From Niveibacterium terrae (GTDB taxonomy: Bacteria; Pseudomonadota; Gammaproteobacteria; Burkholderiales; Rhodocyclaceae), in NCBI RefSeq assembly GCF_048213115.1, contig NZ_CP172404.1, positions 3,596,001 to 3,660,000 on the forward strand: a DNA stretch of 64,000 nucleotides, written 5' to 3'. The stretch's first letter is position 1; every line of letters begins with the position of its first letter. Under the pieces are notes generated by a model. It did not search any database. It had not been told where the DNA came from and saw only the letters and a list, made by a program, of their open reading frames with translations. Positions 17,324 through 26,272 of this stretch are shown here, piece after piece. A program made the position numbers and the translations under genes.

Positions 17324-17439
17324 AGCGAAGGGATGGATGGGGGGGAACCATCGTGGCACAGCGCGCCGCCGCGCTCAAGTCGAAACGAAAGGCTTGCCTG
17401 GCATAGAATGCAGCTCGCCCCCGAAAACTTCCGACTCCC

Positions 17440-18663
17440 ATGTCCTCCTCCGCCCCCCACCGCCCGGCCGCCGTCGGCTTCATCCTGATCACCGTTTTCC
17501 TCGACGTGCTCGGAATCGGCCTGGTCGTTCCGGTCCTGCCCCAGCTGATCGGCCACTTCACAAGCAGCTTCCAGAGCCAATCGCTGTGGTTCGGCCTGCT
17601 CTCGGCCATCTACGGGACGATGCAGTTCTTCTTCGCGCCGCTGCTCGGCGCACTGTCCGACCGCTTCGGCCGCCGCCCGGTGCTGCTGCTGTCGGTCTTC
17701 GGCCTCGCAGTCAATTTCCTGATCATGGCCACCGCGCAGTCGCTGGGCTTGCTTCTGGCCGGCCGTGTGTTGGGCGGGATGACCGCATCGAGCTTCTCGG
17801 TCGCCGGCGCCTATATCGCCGACGTGACGGCGCCCGAGGACAGGAGCCGAAAAATGGGTCTGATCGGCGCGATGTTCGGCCTGGGTTTTATCGTCGGTCC
17901 GATGCTGGGCGGACTGCTCGGCGGCATAGACCTGCGCCTGCCCTTCTTCGTCGCCGCGGCGCTGGCGCTGATCAACGGCCTCTACGGCCTCTTCATCCTG
18001 CCCGAATCGCTGCCGCGCGAGCGCCGCACCCGGGTTCCGCTGCACAAGGCCAACCCCTTCTCGGCGCTGCTCGCTCTGGGACGGCTCAAGGGCATCGGCC
18101 TGCTGGTCTGGGTCTATGCGCTGATGGCGCTCGCGCAGTTCATGAACCAGACGACCTGGGTGCTGTTCACGAACCTGCGCTTCGGTTGGGGTCCCCAGCA
18201 GAGCGGGGCTTCGCTGGCCGTCGTCGGCCTCGTCGCGGTGGTCGTCCAGGGCGGCCTGCTCGGCCGACTGCTCAAACGCTATGGAGAAGGACGCCTCGTG
18301 ACCATGGGACTGGCCAGCACGGTTGTGGTCACGACGGCCTTTGGCCTGGTCACGCGGGGCAGCTTGATGTACGTGCTGATCGCCGCGAATTTCCTCGCCT
18401 ATGCGATAGGCCCGAGCATCCAGGGGCTGGTTTCAAAGGCTTCCGACCCCTCGGCTCAGGGCCAGGCGATGGGCTCGCTCAATGCGATCAACAGCGTGAT
18501 GATCGTGATCGGCCCGTTGATCGGCGCGCCGCTGCTGGCGATGGTCAGTCACCTGCCTCGTCAGCACTGGGCCGTCGGCACACCGATGTTCGCGATGGCG
18601 GGGATCGAAGCCCTGGCGCTGCTGCTGGCCTGGATGCACTTGCGCCGCCGCCCGCTCGCTTAG
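17440..18663 (+). CDS. TCR/Tet family MFS exporter
   Basis: A 407-residue drug:H+ antiporter of the TCR/Tet type in the inner membrane. The first helix has the DVLGIGLVVPVLPQL segment typical of TetA-like proteins. Motif A (GALSDRFGRRPVLL) follows helix 2, and motif C-like GLGFIVGPMLGGLLGG lies in helix 5. Chromosomal relatives export diverse compounds, so tetracycline resistance should not be assumed. There is no tetR neighbour. The TAG stop overlaps the stop of the convergent histidine kinase gene (TTAG at 18660-18663). Confidence 0.88.
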   Translation: MSSSAPHRPAAVGFILITVFLDVLGIGLVVPVLPQLIGHFTSSFQSQSLWFGLLSAIYGTMQFFFAPLLGALSDRFGRRPVLLLSVFGLAVNFLIMATAQSLGLLLAGRVLGGMTASSFSVAGAYIADVTAPEDRSRKMGLIGAMFGLGFIVGPMLGGLLGGIDLRLPFFVAAALALINGLYGLFILPESLPRERRTRVPLHKANPFSALLALGRLKGIGLLVWVYALMALAQFMNQTTWVLFTNLRFGWGPQQSGASLAVVGLVAVVVQGGLLGRLLKRYGEGRLVTMGLASTVVVTTAFGLVTRGSLMYVLIAANFLAYAIGPSIQGLVSKASDPSAQGQAMGSLNAINSVMIVIGPLIGAPLLAMVSHLPRQHWAVGTPMFAMAGIEALALLLAWMHLRRRPLA

Positions 18664-19997
18664 GCGCTCAGCGGCAGGACGACCGTCGCTTCCAACCCGC
18701 CTTCGGGATGGTTCCTGAGGGCGAGGCTGCCATGCTGGGCCGCAAGCAGGTTCGCGGCGATCGCCAGACCCAGCCCGCTGCCTCCGGTCTCACGCGAACG
18801 CGAAGCTTCGAGCCGGAAATAAGGCTTCAGCACATCGGCAAGGTGCTCTTCGGGAATGCCCGGTCCGTGGTCGCGGATGCTGACCCTGAGCTGGGCCGCC
18901 CGGCTGGCAAGCCGGATCTCGGCGCTGCCGCCGTACTTGACCGCGTTGTCGATCAGGTTCATGAACACACGGCGCAGAGCCTGGGGCCGGGCTTCGACGA
19001 CCAGGCTTGCCGATTCGATGAAACGCACGTTCTCGCCGGCTTCGCGGGCATCCTCGGCCAGGGTTTCGAGCTGCGCCGCGATGTCGATGCGCCGGGTTTC
19101 CTCGCTGGCATCGAGGCTGCGCGCCAGCTCCAGCCCCTCTTCGATCAGCCGGCGCATCGCTTCGACGTCTTCGCCGAACTTGTGCCGGAGGTGGGGGTCG
19201 GGGATCTGTTCCAGCCTCAGCTTCTGCCGGGTCAGCGGGGTCTTCAGATCGTGGGTAATCGCAGCGAGCATCTGGGTCCGCTCGTCGATGTGGCGGCGGA
19301 TTCTCGCCTGCATCGCATTGAAAGCCTGGGCGGCATGGCGCACCTCGCTCGGGCCATTCTCGTCGAGCGGGTCGCGGTTCAGATCCCGCCCCAGCCCTTC
19401 GGCGTGGGCGGCGAGCTCGCGCAGAGGCCGGGTCGCGATCCTCATCGAGATCCAGACCACGAGGACCAGCGCGCCGATTCCGATCACCCAGGGAATCAGC
19501 CACTCGCCGGTATCGACGACGAAATAGCGGGTCGTGTATTCGATCCGGACCGGCTGACCGTCGGTCAGGCTCAGCTCGGCGACAAAAAGCTTGGCGAGCT
19601 TGTCGCAGTCGGCGCTGTCCTTTTTCGAGCAGGGCCGGGGATCCAGCGCATCGAAGCGGATCTGCCCGGGATAACGGCGGATCTCGTGCCGGAAGAGCTC
19701 GGCGACCGCGGGCTCCAGAGTCGTCAGGGGGCCGACCTGGGTCGGCCATGAAACCCTGAGCCGGTCGAACTGCATGCCCCGGGCCGCGGCGGCGCGTTGG
19801 GCGCGCGGCAGCGAGTCGAGCACGCGGACGGCGCCACCGATGCGCTCGATCGCGGAATTGCGCCCCAGCTTCTCGATCTCGCCCGTATAGAGCGACTCGA
19901 CGACCCAGCGGGCCAGGAAAGTCGAGGCGATGATGCCACCCGCCATGATCAGGAAGATCCTGACCGCCAGAGAATGGGGAATGACGCGGATCTTCAC
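18660..19997 (-). CDS. EnvZ-like membrane sensor histidine kinase
   Basis: A 445-residue two-helix sensor kinase. It has an N-terminal membrane helix (about 13-33), a roughly 120-residue periplasmic domain, a second helix near 165-185, a HAMP linker, the H-box AAITHDLKTPLTR, the N box NLIDNAVKYGG, and the G boxes DHGPGIP and GGSGLGLAIA. The GTG start at 19997 overlaps the TGA stop of the upstream response regulator as GTGA, so translation of the two is coupled. The DLKTPLTR box and overall layout place it near EnvZ. The signal it senses is unknown. Confidence 0.92.
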   Translation of the reverse strand: MKIRVIPHSLAVRIFLIMAGGIIASTFLARWVVESLYTGEIEKLGRNSAIERIGGAVRVLDSLPRAQRAAAARGMQFDRLRVSWPTQVGPLTTLEPAVAELFRHEIRRYPGQIRFDALDPRPCSKKDSADCDKLAKLFVAELSLTDGQPVRIEYTTRYFVVDTGEWLIPWVIGIGALVLVVWISMRIATRPLRELAAHAEGLGRDLNRDPLDENGPSEVRHAAQAFNAMQARIRRHIDERTQMLAAITHDLKTPLTRQKLRLEQIPDPHLRHKFGEDVEAMRRLIEEGLELARSLDASEETRRIDIAAQLETLAEDAREAGENVRFIESASLVVEARPQALRRVFMNLIDNAVKYGGSAEIRLASRAAQLRVSIRDHGPGIPEEHLADVLKPYFRLEASRSRETGGSGLGLAIAANLLAAQHGSLALRNHPEGGLEATVVLPLSA

Positions 19998-20725
19998 CCT
20001 GCATGCTCCGTCTGGACGGGCGCCGCGAACACATAGCCTTCGCTGCGCACGGTCTTGATCAGTTGCGGCGAGCGCGCGTCCTCGCCAAGCCGCGTGCGCA
20101 AGCGGCTGACCTGAAGGTCGATCGAACGGTCGAAGGGGTCGGCATCGCGCCCCTTGGTCATGTCCATCAGCTGGTCGCGGTTGAGCACCCGACCGGGGTG
20201 AGTCAGGAAGGCCTGAAGCAGCCGGAATTCGGCTCCGGACAGCGCGATCAGCACGCCGTCGGGCGAAGTCAGCTGCCGGGTTTCGACGGCCAGGTGCCAA
20301 CCCGAAAACGCGAAACCGCGCGCCGGCGGCAGGCTCAGATTGGTCGGCAGGGCCTGGGCGCGCCGCAAGACGCTGCGGATACGGGCGAGCAGCTCGCGCG
20401 GCTCGAAAGGCTTGGGCAGATAGTCGTCCGCCCCCATCTCCAGCCCCAGGATGCGGTCGACCGCCTCACCGCGCGCGGTCAGCATCACGACCGGGGTGCG
20501 GTTTCCCGAAGCGCGCAGCCCGCGGCACAGGCTCAGGCCGTCCTCGCCGGGCATCATCAGGTCGAGCACGACCAGATCTATCCTGGAGGCGGCCAGCACT
20601 TCGCGCATCTGCCGGCCCTCGCCGGCGAGGCTGACCCGATAGCCGTTGCCGCCGAGGTACTCGGCGAGCAGGGCGCGGATTTCCCTGTCGTCGTCGACGA
20701 TCAGGACGTGGGGAGTCTGTTCCAT
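19994..20725 (-). CDS. OmpR-like response regulator
   Basis: A 243-residue two-component response regulator. The receiver domain (residues about 6-118) shows the acidic pair VDDD, the phospho-acceptor Asp in LVVLDLMMPGEDG, the Thr in MLTARGE and the Lys in LPKPFEP. The C-terminal OmpR/PhoB winged helix contains AEFRLLQAFLTHPGRVLNRDQL and the recognition helix region DRSIDLQVSRLRTRLG. It is the first gene of a two-gene unit with the EnvZ-like kinase. The ATG at 20725 is preferred; the in-frame extension upstream overlaps the carbonic anhydrase gene. Confidence 0.93.
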   Translation of the reverse strand: MEQTPHVLIVDDDREIRALLAEYLGGNGYRVSLAGEGRQMREVLAASRIDLVVLDLMMPGEDGLSLCRGLRASGNRTPVVMLTARGEAVDRILGLEMGADDYLPKPFEPRELLARIRSVLRRAQALPTNLSLPPARGFAFSGWHLAVETRQLTSPDGVLIALSGAEFRLLQAFLTHPGRVLNRDQLMDMTKGRDADPFDRSIDLQVSRLRTRLGEDARSPQLIKTVRSEGYVFAAPVQTEHAG

Positions 20726-20817
20726 GCTGGCTTTATACCTCGACGCCGCTCCCCGGCAAACGGGGGCGGTATCCCGCTGTATCGACCGCGCCGCGCGATA
20801 CAGAACGTTACAGCGAC

Positions 20818-21459
20818 TCAGCCGCCCCGGATCGCCGCCTCGTAGGCGGGCAGCACGTCGCGCTCGCGGCTCACGCTCATCGCGAGATCGCGGACCAGTC
20901 CGTCCTTGAGTCCATAACACCAGCCGTGGATCGTCAGATCCTGCCCCCGCATCCAGGCATCCTTGACGACCGTCGTTTCGGCGACGTTGATGACCTGCTC
21001 GATCGCATTGAGTTCGCAGAGCCGGTCGCAGCGCAGCGTTTCATCCTCGATCGCATCGATCTGGCTGCGGTGCCTGCCCTTGATGTCCTGGACGTGACGC
21101 AGCCAGTTGTCGATCAGACCCAGGCGCAGATCGTTGAGCGCCGCGGTCACACCGCCGCAGCCGTAATGGCCGACGATCAGGATGTGTTTGACGCGCAACA
21201 CTTCGACCGCGTACTGGATCACCGACAGGCAGTTCAGGTCGGTATGGACGACCACGTTGGCGATATTGCGGTGAACGAAGACTTCGCCCGGCGCAAGATC
21301 GATAATCTGGTTGGCCGGTACCCGGCTGTCCGAGCAGCCTATCCACAAGTACTCCGGCGACTGCTGGGCGGCCAGGCGCGAGAAATACTCGGCATCCTCG
21401 GCAACGACTCCGGCTGCCCACTGCTGATTGCGTTCGAGCAGATTGTCCAGCTTGTTCAT
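20818..21459 (-). CDS. can: beta-class carbonic anhydrase
   Basis: A 213-residue beta-carbonic anhydrase that interconverts CO2 and bicarbonate in the cytoplasm. Zinc ligands are Cys42, His98 and Cys101, and the Asp44-Arg46 catalytic dyad is present in CSDSR. The sequence follows E. coli Can, including the VHRNIANVVVHTDLNC and HGWCYGLKDG segments. The ATG at 21459 follows a GGAGG ribosome site. It precedes the response regulator gene by about 90 bases on the same strand. Confidence 0.95.
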   Translation of the reverse strand: MNKLDNLLERNQQWAAGVVAEDAEYFSRLAAQQSPEYLWIGCSDSRVPANQIIDLAPGEVFVHRNIANVVVHTDLNCLSVIQYAVEVLRVKHILIVGHYGCGGVTAALNDLRLGLIDNWLRHVQDIKGRHRSQIDAIEDETLRCDRLCELNAIEQVINVAETTVVKDAWMRGQDLTIHGWCYGLKDGLVRDLAMSVSRERDVLPAYEAAIRGG

Positions 21460-21541
21460 CAGGAACCTCCAGCCCGGATTCTACCGGGCGACCCGGCTTT
21501 TGACCGTTACAATGGACGAAGTTCCAGTAAGGACGACGACG

Positions 21542-21853
21542 ATGCTGATCACTTTCAAGACCCGCGCAGCGGGAGATGTCATCATGTTCGGCAAGGTTGC
21601 CGGCCAGTTGCTGACGGTTCTCGGCAAGGACAGCGATGACCAGCAAGGCATCATCACTGTTGCGCAATTGCCGGACGCGATCGCGCGGCTGGAACAGATG
21701 ATCGCCGAGGACAAGAACAAGAGCGCGGATCAGTCTGACGAGCGCAGCGAGCACGGCATCATGGAGCCGGTCGCGCTCTGGCAGCGTGCCGCCCCGCTGC
21801 TCGATCAGTTCCGCCATGCGCTGCGCGAGGAGCAGGTGGTGATCTGGGAGTAA
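21542..21853 (+). CDS. DUF1840 domain protein
   Basis: A 103-residue protein of the DUF1840 family, found mainly in proteobacteria. It starts with LITFKTRAAGDVIMFGKVA, the family hallmark, and has a C-terminal MEPVALWQRAAPLLDQFRHA helix. No catalytic motif, signal or membrane helix is visible. The ATG at 21542 is chosen because the domain begins right there. It is divergent from can and upstream of the PTS genes. Function unknown. Confidence 0.85.
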   Translation: MLITFKTRAAGDVIMFGKVAGQLLTVLGKDSDDQQGIITVAQLPDAIARLEQMIAEDKNKSADQSDERSEHGIMEPVALWQRAAPLLDQFRHALREEQVVIWE

Positions 21854-21926
21854 GCTCGCAGCCGCCACGCGGGTTAGAATGCACCGCTAACGCAGCGGAC
21901 GGCTCCCGCCGTCTCCAGGAGCAGAC

Positions 21927-22334
21927 ATGATAGGCATTCTGATCATCACCCACGGGACTCTGGGCGAAGCCCTGATACAATGCGCATGTCATGTCCTGAA
22001 CCGTCGCCCCGCCCAACTGACCCAGCTGGGCGTATCGGCCGCCGACGACCCGCTCGACCTGCTCCCTACAGCCAAAGCGATGCTCAACTCGGTCGACTCG
22101 GGGGACGGCGTGCTGGTGCTGACCGACCTCTATGGCGCGACGCCGGCCAATATCGCTGGCAAGCTGGCGAAGCCGGGTCAGATCGAATGCATTGCCGGCA
22201 TCAACATGCCGATGCTGTTGCGGGTTCTGAACTACCGCGACAAGAACACTATCCAGACCGTCGTCACCAAAGCCATCTCGGGAGGATGCGACGGAGTCAT
22301 GCAGATGAAAGTTGATCGCGATGCCAAAAGCTGA
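21927..22334 (+). CDS. PTS EIIA domain protein, mannose/fructose type
   Basis: A 135-residue stand-alone EIIA of the mannose (PTS_EIIA_Man) family. The phosphorylatable His9 lies in LIITHGTLGEAL, and the LVLTDLYGATPAN segment matches the family core. It accepts phosphate from HPr. It is the first gene of an operon with ptsH and ptsI. The next gene starts 14 bases before its stop. No EIIB or EIIC permease is encoded nearby, so the role is likely regulatory rather than sugar uptake. Confidence 0.92.
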   Translation: MIGILIITHGTLGEALIQCACHVLNRRPAQLTQLGVSAADDPLDLLPTAKAMLNSVDSGDGVLVLTDLYGATPANIAGKLAKPGQIECIAGINMPMLLRVLNYRDKNTIQTVVTKAISGGCDGVMQMKVDRDAKS

Positions 22335-22590
22335 AGCCGAAATCATCAACAAGCTGGGGCTGCACGCGCGCGCTTCGGCGAAATTCACCCAGACGGCCAG
22401 CCGCTTCGAGAGCGAAGTGTGGGTCGCGCGCGGCGAGCGGCGCGTCAACGCGAAGAGCATCATGGGCGTGATGATGCTGGCGGCCGCGAAGGGCAGCTCG
22501 ATCACGATAGACACCGACGGTTCCGACGCCGACGAGGCCCTCGCCGCGCTGCTCGAACTCGTCGCCGACCGCTTCGGCGAAAGCGAATAG
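22321..22590 (+). CDS. ptsH: phosphocarrier protein HPr
   Basis: An 89-residue HPr. His15 in the GLHARASAKF motif is the site phosphorylated by enzyme I. The regulatory serine region reads KSIMGVMMLAAAKGS, so HPr-kinase control is possible. The ATG at 22321 overlaps the end of the EIIA gene, and the ptsI gene follows after four bases, so the three genes are tightly coupled. An in-frame TTG at 22312 is less likely. Confidence 0.95.
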   Translation: MPKAEAEIINKLGLHARASAKFTQTASRFESEVWVARGERRVNAKSIMGVMMLAAAKGSSITIDTDGSDADEALAALLELVADRFGESE

Positions 22591-22594
22591 CGCA

Positions 22595-24313
22595 ATGTCC
22601 TTCACGCTGCACGGTCTGCCGGTTTCCCAGGGCATCGCCATCGGCCATGCCCAGCTGATCTCGCACGCGCTGCTGGAAGTCCACCACTACACCGTCGCGC
22701 CGCGCGCGGTGCTCAAGGAACTCGAACGCCTCGACGAAGCGGTCGCGACGGTCAGCGCCGAACTCGCGCAGCTGCGCAAGACCCCGACCGGCGCGCACTC
22801 GGAAGTCGCGGTCTTCGTCGAACTGCAGCAGATGTTCCTGCAGGACGCGCTGCTGATCGACGCCGCCCGCACCCATATCCGCGAGCGGCGCTGCAACGCC
22901 GAATGGGCACTCGTGCAGCAGATGGAAGTGCTGGTCGACCAGTTCGATGCAATCGAGGACACCTATCTGCGCGAACGCAAGGCCGACGTCGTGCAATTGG
23001 TCGAACGCTTGGTCAAGGCACTGCTGGGTCATCCCGGCTACAGCCCAGGCAAACGGCGCGACGGCCTCGGCACGATCGTCGTCGCGCACGACCTGTCGCC
23101 CTCCGACACGATACAGTTCAAGCACGCGCAGATCTCGGGCTTCGTGACCGACATTGGCGGGGCGACTTCGCACACCGCGATCGTCGCGCGCAGCCTCGCG
23201 ATTCCGGCCGTCGTCGGCCTCCACCATGTCCGCAACATGGTCAGCGACGACGACATCCTGATCCTCGACGGCACCCGCGGCGTCGTCATCGTCGATCCCG
23301 ACGAGCGGGTGCTCGAAGAGTACCGGCTACGCAAGTCGGTGCTCGAGCTCGAGCGCACCAAGCTGCGCCGCCTCAAGACCGCGGCCGCCTCGACGCTGGA
23401 CGGAGTTCGCGTGCAGCTCAATGCGAACATCGAGCTGCCGCGCGACGCGGCGACTGCACGCGAAGTCGATGCCGACGGAGTCGGTCTGTTCCGGACCGAA
23501 TTCCTGTTCATGGGGCGCGACGAGTTACCCGACGAAGATGAGCAGTTTGAAGCTTATCGGAGCGTACTGAAGGCATTTTCCGGAAAGTCCGTGACGATCC
23601 GGACGCTCGACATCGGCGCGGACAAGGCGCTGCGCGGCACCCTGATCCGCCGCGACGCGAACCCGGCCCTGGGTCTGCGCGCGATCCGCTTCTGCCTGTC
23701 CGAACCGAAGATGTTCCACGCCCAGCTGCGCGCGCTGCTCCGCGCCTCGCACTACGGGCAGCTCAGAATCCTCGTGCCGATGCTGGCCACCGCCGGCGAG
23801 ATCGAGCAGATGCTCGCCGCGCTCGAACGCGCCAAGGCCGAGCTGCGCGCCGAGAAGATCCGCTTCGACGAGAACATCCCGGTCGGCGGCATGGTCGAAG
23901 TCCCCGCCGCCGCGCTGCAGGCCAGCCTGTTCGCGCGCCGGCTGCAATTCCTGTCCATCGGCACGAACGACCTGATCCAGTACACGCTGGCGATCGATCG
24001 CTCCGACGAAGCCGTCTCCCACCTCTACGACCCCTGGCACCCCGCCGTGCTGCAGCTCGTCTATCGGGTCATCCAGACCGGAATCCGCACCGGAACCCCG
24101 GTTGCGGTCTGCGGCGAGATGGCCGGGGATATCACGAATACCCGCCTGCTGCTGGGCATGGGCTTGCGCGAATTCTCGATGCACGCAGCGCAGATCCTCG
24201 AGGTCAAGCAGGAGGTTCTGCGCGCCGACACGGTCGAGCTCTCCGCCCGGGTGGCCCGGCTGATGAAGCTCGAAGAACCCGAACGCCTGCGCGAAGCGAT
24301 CCTGCGCCTCTGA
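22595..24313 (+). CDS. ptsI: PTS enzyme I (phosphoenolpyruvate-protein phosphotransferase)
   Basis: A 572-residue enzyme I that takes phosphate from phosphoenolpyruvate and passes it to HPr. The N-terminal HPr-binding and swivelling phosphohistidine domain carries His193 in GGATSHTAIVARS. The C-terminal PEP-binding TIM barrel has GLFRTEFLFMGR, the RTLDIGADK segment and the SIGTNDLIQYT and VCGEMAG motifs with the catalytic Cys. Length and motifs are complete. It ends the EIIA-ptsH-ptsI operon. Confidence 0.96.
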   Translation: MSFTLHGLPVSQGIAIGHAQLISHALLEVHHYTVAPRAVLKELERLDEAVATVSAELAQLRKTPTGAHSEVAVFVELQQMFLQDALLIDAARTHIRERRCNAEWALVQQMEVLVDQFDAIEDTYLRERKADVVQLVERLVKALLGHPGYSPGKRRDGLGTIVVAHDLSPSDTIQFKHAQISGFVTDIGGATSHTAIVARSLAIPAVVGLHHVRNMVSDDDILILDGTRGVVIVDPDERVLEEYRLRKSVLELERTKLRRLKTAAASTLDGVRVQLNANIELPRDAATAREVDADGVGLFRTEFLFMGRDELPDEDEQFEAYRSVLKAFSGKSVTIRTLDIGADKALRGTLIRRDANPALGLRAIRFCLSEPKMFHAQLRALLRASHYGQLRILVPMLATAGEIEQMLAALERAKAELRAEKIRFDENIPVGGMVEVPAAALQASLFARRLQFLSIGTNDLIQYTLAIDRSDEAVSHLYDPWHPAVLQLVYRVIQTGIRTGTPVAVCGEMAGDITNTRLLLGMGLREFSMHAAQILEVKQEVLRADTVELSARVARLMKLEEPERLREAILRL

Positions 24314-24450
24314 CACAGCTTTTCACATTCGCAATTCCCGTCAAATTCGATATTTTCAAGGACGTATGCTGCGCGGGCCTTTATGATAAAGGCAGCTGAT
24401 CGCTCCATACCGGGCACATGAAAATGTCCGGGAAACACTGAGGTTTCCCC

Positions 24451-26100
24451 ATGATCGCCTTCCCTTCACCGCTGCTCTTCATCCGCAATCTGAAGATCAC
24501 GGCCCGCCTCGTCACGCTGTCCTCTTTTCTGCTGTTGCTGGTGATCGGCGTCGTGCTGTTGGGCCACATCGGCCTGAGCACCCAGACAGCCCAGATGGAC
24601 TCGGTCTATCGCGATCACACCGTCCCACTCTCCGAACTGGGCCTGGGCCTCGACGGCCTGCACCGCAGCCGGATGCGGATCGTGCTGGCGATGGAAACCC
24701 AGTACATGAACACCGCCGAAGAGCACTTCGCCGAGATGGGAAAACTGCAGACCGAGGCCTTGAAGAACCTGAAGCAGGCCTTCACGCAGATGCATGACGC
24801 GGAATCGCAAAAGCAGATCAAGGCCTTCGACGACAACTGGAAAACCTCGCTGCAGAGCCAGGCCAAAGTTCTGAAACTGTTCCGCGAAGGCAACCGGCTC
24901 GAAGCACTTCCCGAATTCCGCTCAAACCAGATCCCGGCCCTCGACGCCGCTTTCGACGCGCTGTCGGTGCTTGAGAAGAATCAGGTCAAGGCCAGCGAAC
25001 AGGCCTTCCGCAAGGCCGAGACTTCTGCGACGCGGCTCAAGGCCACGTCCTTGCTGCTCGCCGCGATCGGCCTCGTCGCCGCGATCGCGCTGTCTTACTC
25101 GATCATCCGTTCGGTGACCGGTCCGCTGAACCAGTCCCTGCAGATCGCCGAGAGGATCGCCGCGGGAGACCTGTCCTGCGAAGTGCACAGCAAGCGGGAC
25201 GACGAGACCGGCAAGCTGCTGACGGCGCTGGGCCGGATGCAGGCCCAGCTGAAGGGGATGATCGGCGCAATCGACCATTCGAGCGGCGAGATCGTCAGCG
25301 CAACCGAATCCTTGCACGACGCCTACGGGGCAATCGAAGCGAGCGCAGCCAGCCAGACCGAAGCGGCGGCCGGAATCGCCGCGGCGATCCAGCAGATGAC
25401 AGCAGGCCTCGACTTCGTGTCCGAGCGCGCCGATCGCGTCAACGGCGAAGCCGAGAAGGCCTTCCATCTGTCCGAAGAAGGCGCGCGGCTGGCCGAGGAC
25501 GCCAGCACCGAGATCAGCCGGGTCGCGGCCTCGGTCGCGACAGCCGCCCAGAACATCGGTCGCCTGGAGAGCCACTCGGCGAAGATCAAGGGCATCGCCA
25601 GCGTGATCAAGGAGATCGCCGACCAGACCAACCTGCTCGCGCTCAATGCCGCGATCGAGGCGGCTCGGGCGGGGGATCAGGGACGCGGCTTCGCGGTCGT
25701 CGCCGACGAGGTCAGGAAACTGGCCGAGAAGACCGGCGGCGCAACCAACGAGATCATGACCGCGCTGAGCGCGATCCACGGCGAAACCGAGGAAGTCGGG
25801 CGCTTCATCCGCGCCTCCTCGGGCCAGGTCGAAACGAGCGTCACGGTGATCGGCAAGCTCGAACCCGCGCTCTCGTCCTTGAAGGCAGGCGCGGCGACGA
25901 CGCGCAACGAAGTCGCCGAACTGGTCAGCTCCTACGCGGAGCAGAGCACGACCAGCCACGCGATCGCGCAGCACATCGAGCAGATCGCGCAGATGGCCGA
26001 ATCGAGCAGCGCCGCGATCGTCGGCAGCGCAACCCATGTCGGAGAGCTCGAAACGCTCGCGAGCAAGCTGCGCCAGGCTGTCGCCCGCTTCCGGCTCTGA
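24451..26100 (+). CDS. methyl-accepting chemotaxis protein
   Basis: A 549-residue transmembrane chemoreceptor. Helix 1 is near residues 20-45, a four-helix-bundle (4HB_MCP) periplasmic domain spans about 45-195, helix 2 lies near 198-218, and HAMP follows to about 270. The cytoplasmic signalling tip has the highly conserved segments IADQTNLLALNAAIEAARAG and GRGFAVVADEVRKLAE that bind CheA/CheW. No C-terminal NWETF-like pentapeptide for CheR/CheB is present. No other che or fla genes are in the window. The ligand is unknown. Confidence 0.95.
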   Translation: MIAFPSPLLFIRNLKITARLVTLSSFLLLLVIGVVLLGHIGLSTQTAQMDSVYRDHTVPLSELGLGLDGLHRSRMRIVLAMETQYMNTAEEHFAEMGKLQTEALKNLKQAFTQMHDAESQKQIKAFDDNWKTSLQSQAKVLKLFREGNRLEALPEFRSNQIPALDAAFDALSVLEKNQVKASEQAFRKAETSATRLKATSLLLAAIGLVAAIALSYSIIRSVTGPLNQSLQIAERIAAGDLSCEVHSKRDDETGKLLTALGRMQAQLKGMIGAIDHSSGEIVSATESLHDAYGAIEASAASQTEAAAGIAAAIQQMTAGLDFVSERADRVNGEAEKAFHLSEEGARLAEDASTEISRVAASVATAAQNIGRLESHSAKIKGIASVIKEIADQTNLLALNAAIEAARAGDQGRGFAVVADEVRKLAEKTGGATNEIMTALSAIHGETEEVGRFIRASSGQVETSVTVIGKLEPALSSLKAGAATTRNEVAELVSSYAEQSTTSHAIAQHIEQIAQMAESSSAAIVGSATHVGELETLASKLRQAVARFRL

Positions 26101-26165
26101 CGCGAGAACCGGCCAGCCCATCCACCGTTTGACCTTGGCCGCCTCCGCGGGTATGTTTGAGCCCA

Positions 26166-26220
26166 TAGCGCCGATTTGACTCAGCTTGCGGGCGCTCAAC
26201 AAATCCGGCTAAACGAGGGC
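26166..26220 (+). ncRNA. SAM-II riboswitch aptamer upstream of metX
   Basis: The leader folds as a SAM-II (SAM-alpha) H-type pseudoknot. Stem P1 is AGCGCC (26167-26172) with GGCGCT (26191-26196). The loop carries the conserved GATTTG, followed by GCTTGC. The 3' segment has AACAAAT and the hallmark GGCTAAA. The pseudoknot pairs ATTTG (26174-26178) with CAAAT (26200-26204) and CTC (26180-26182) with GAG (26215-26217). SAM-II aptamers bind S-adenosylmethionine and repress methionine genes, which fits the metX gene 53 bases downstream. Confidence 0.9.
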
Positions 26221-26260
26221 AACCCGTCCGTTTGCTCTTCGCAGCCGGACGGGTTTTCGT
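26221..26260 (+). terminator. intrinsic terminator between SAM-II aptamer and metX
   Basis: A perfect 10-base-pair stem (26221-26230 with 26246-26255, arms AACCCGTCCG/CGGACGGGTT) is followed by TTCGTTTT. It begins at the base after the aptamer and ends 13 bases before the metX ATG, so it looks like the expression platform of the riboswitch (transcription attenuation). Confidence 0.82.
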
Positions 26261-26272
26261 TTTGAGGCTCTC

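Noticed and set aside
17440..18663. tetracycline resistance gene
   Set aside because: Tet-type motifs alone do not show drug specificity, and there is no divergent tetR next to it.
17316..19751. 811-codon open frame on the plus strand
   Set aside because: It runs through the Tet-type exporter in another frame and antisense to the kinase. The real genes there have full conserved domains.
24314..24450. sigma-28 promoter in front of the chemoreceptor
   Set aside because: TCAAGG and GATAA-like words occur, but the spacing is 18 or more bases instead of about 11.
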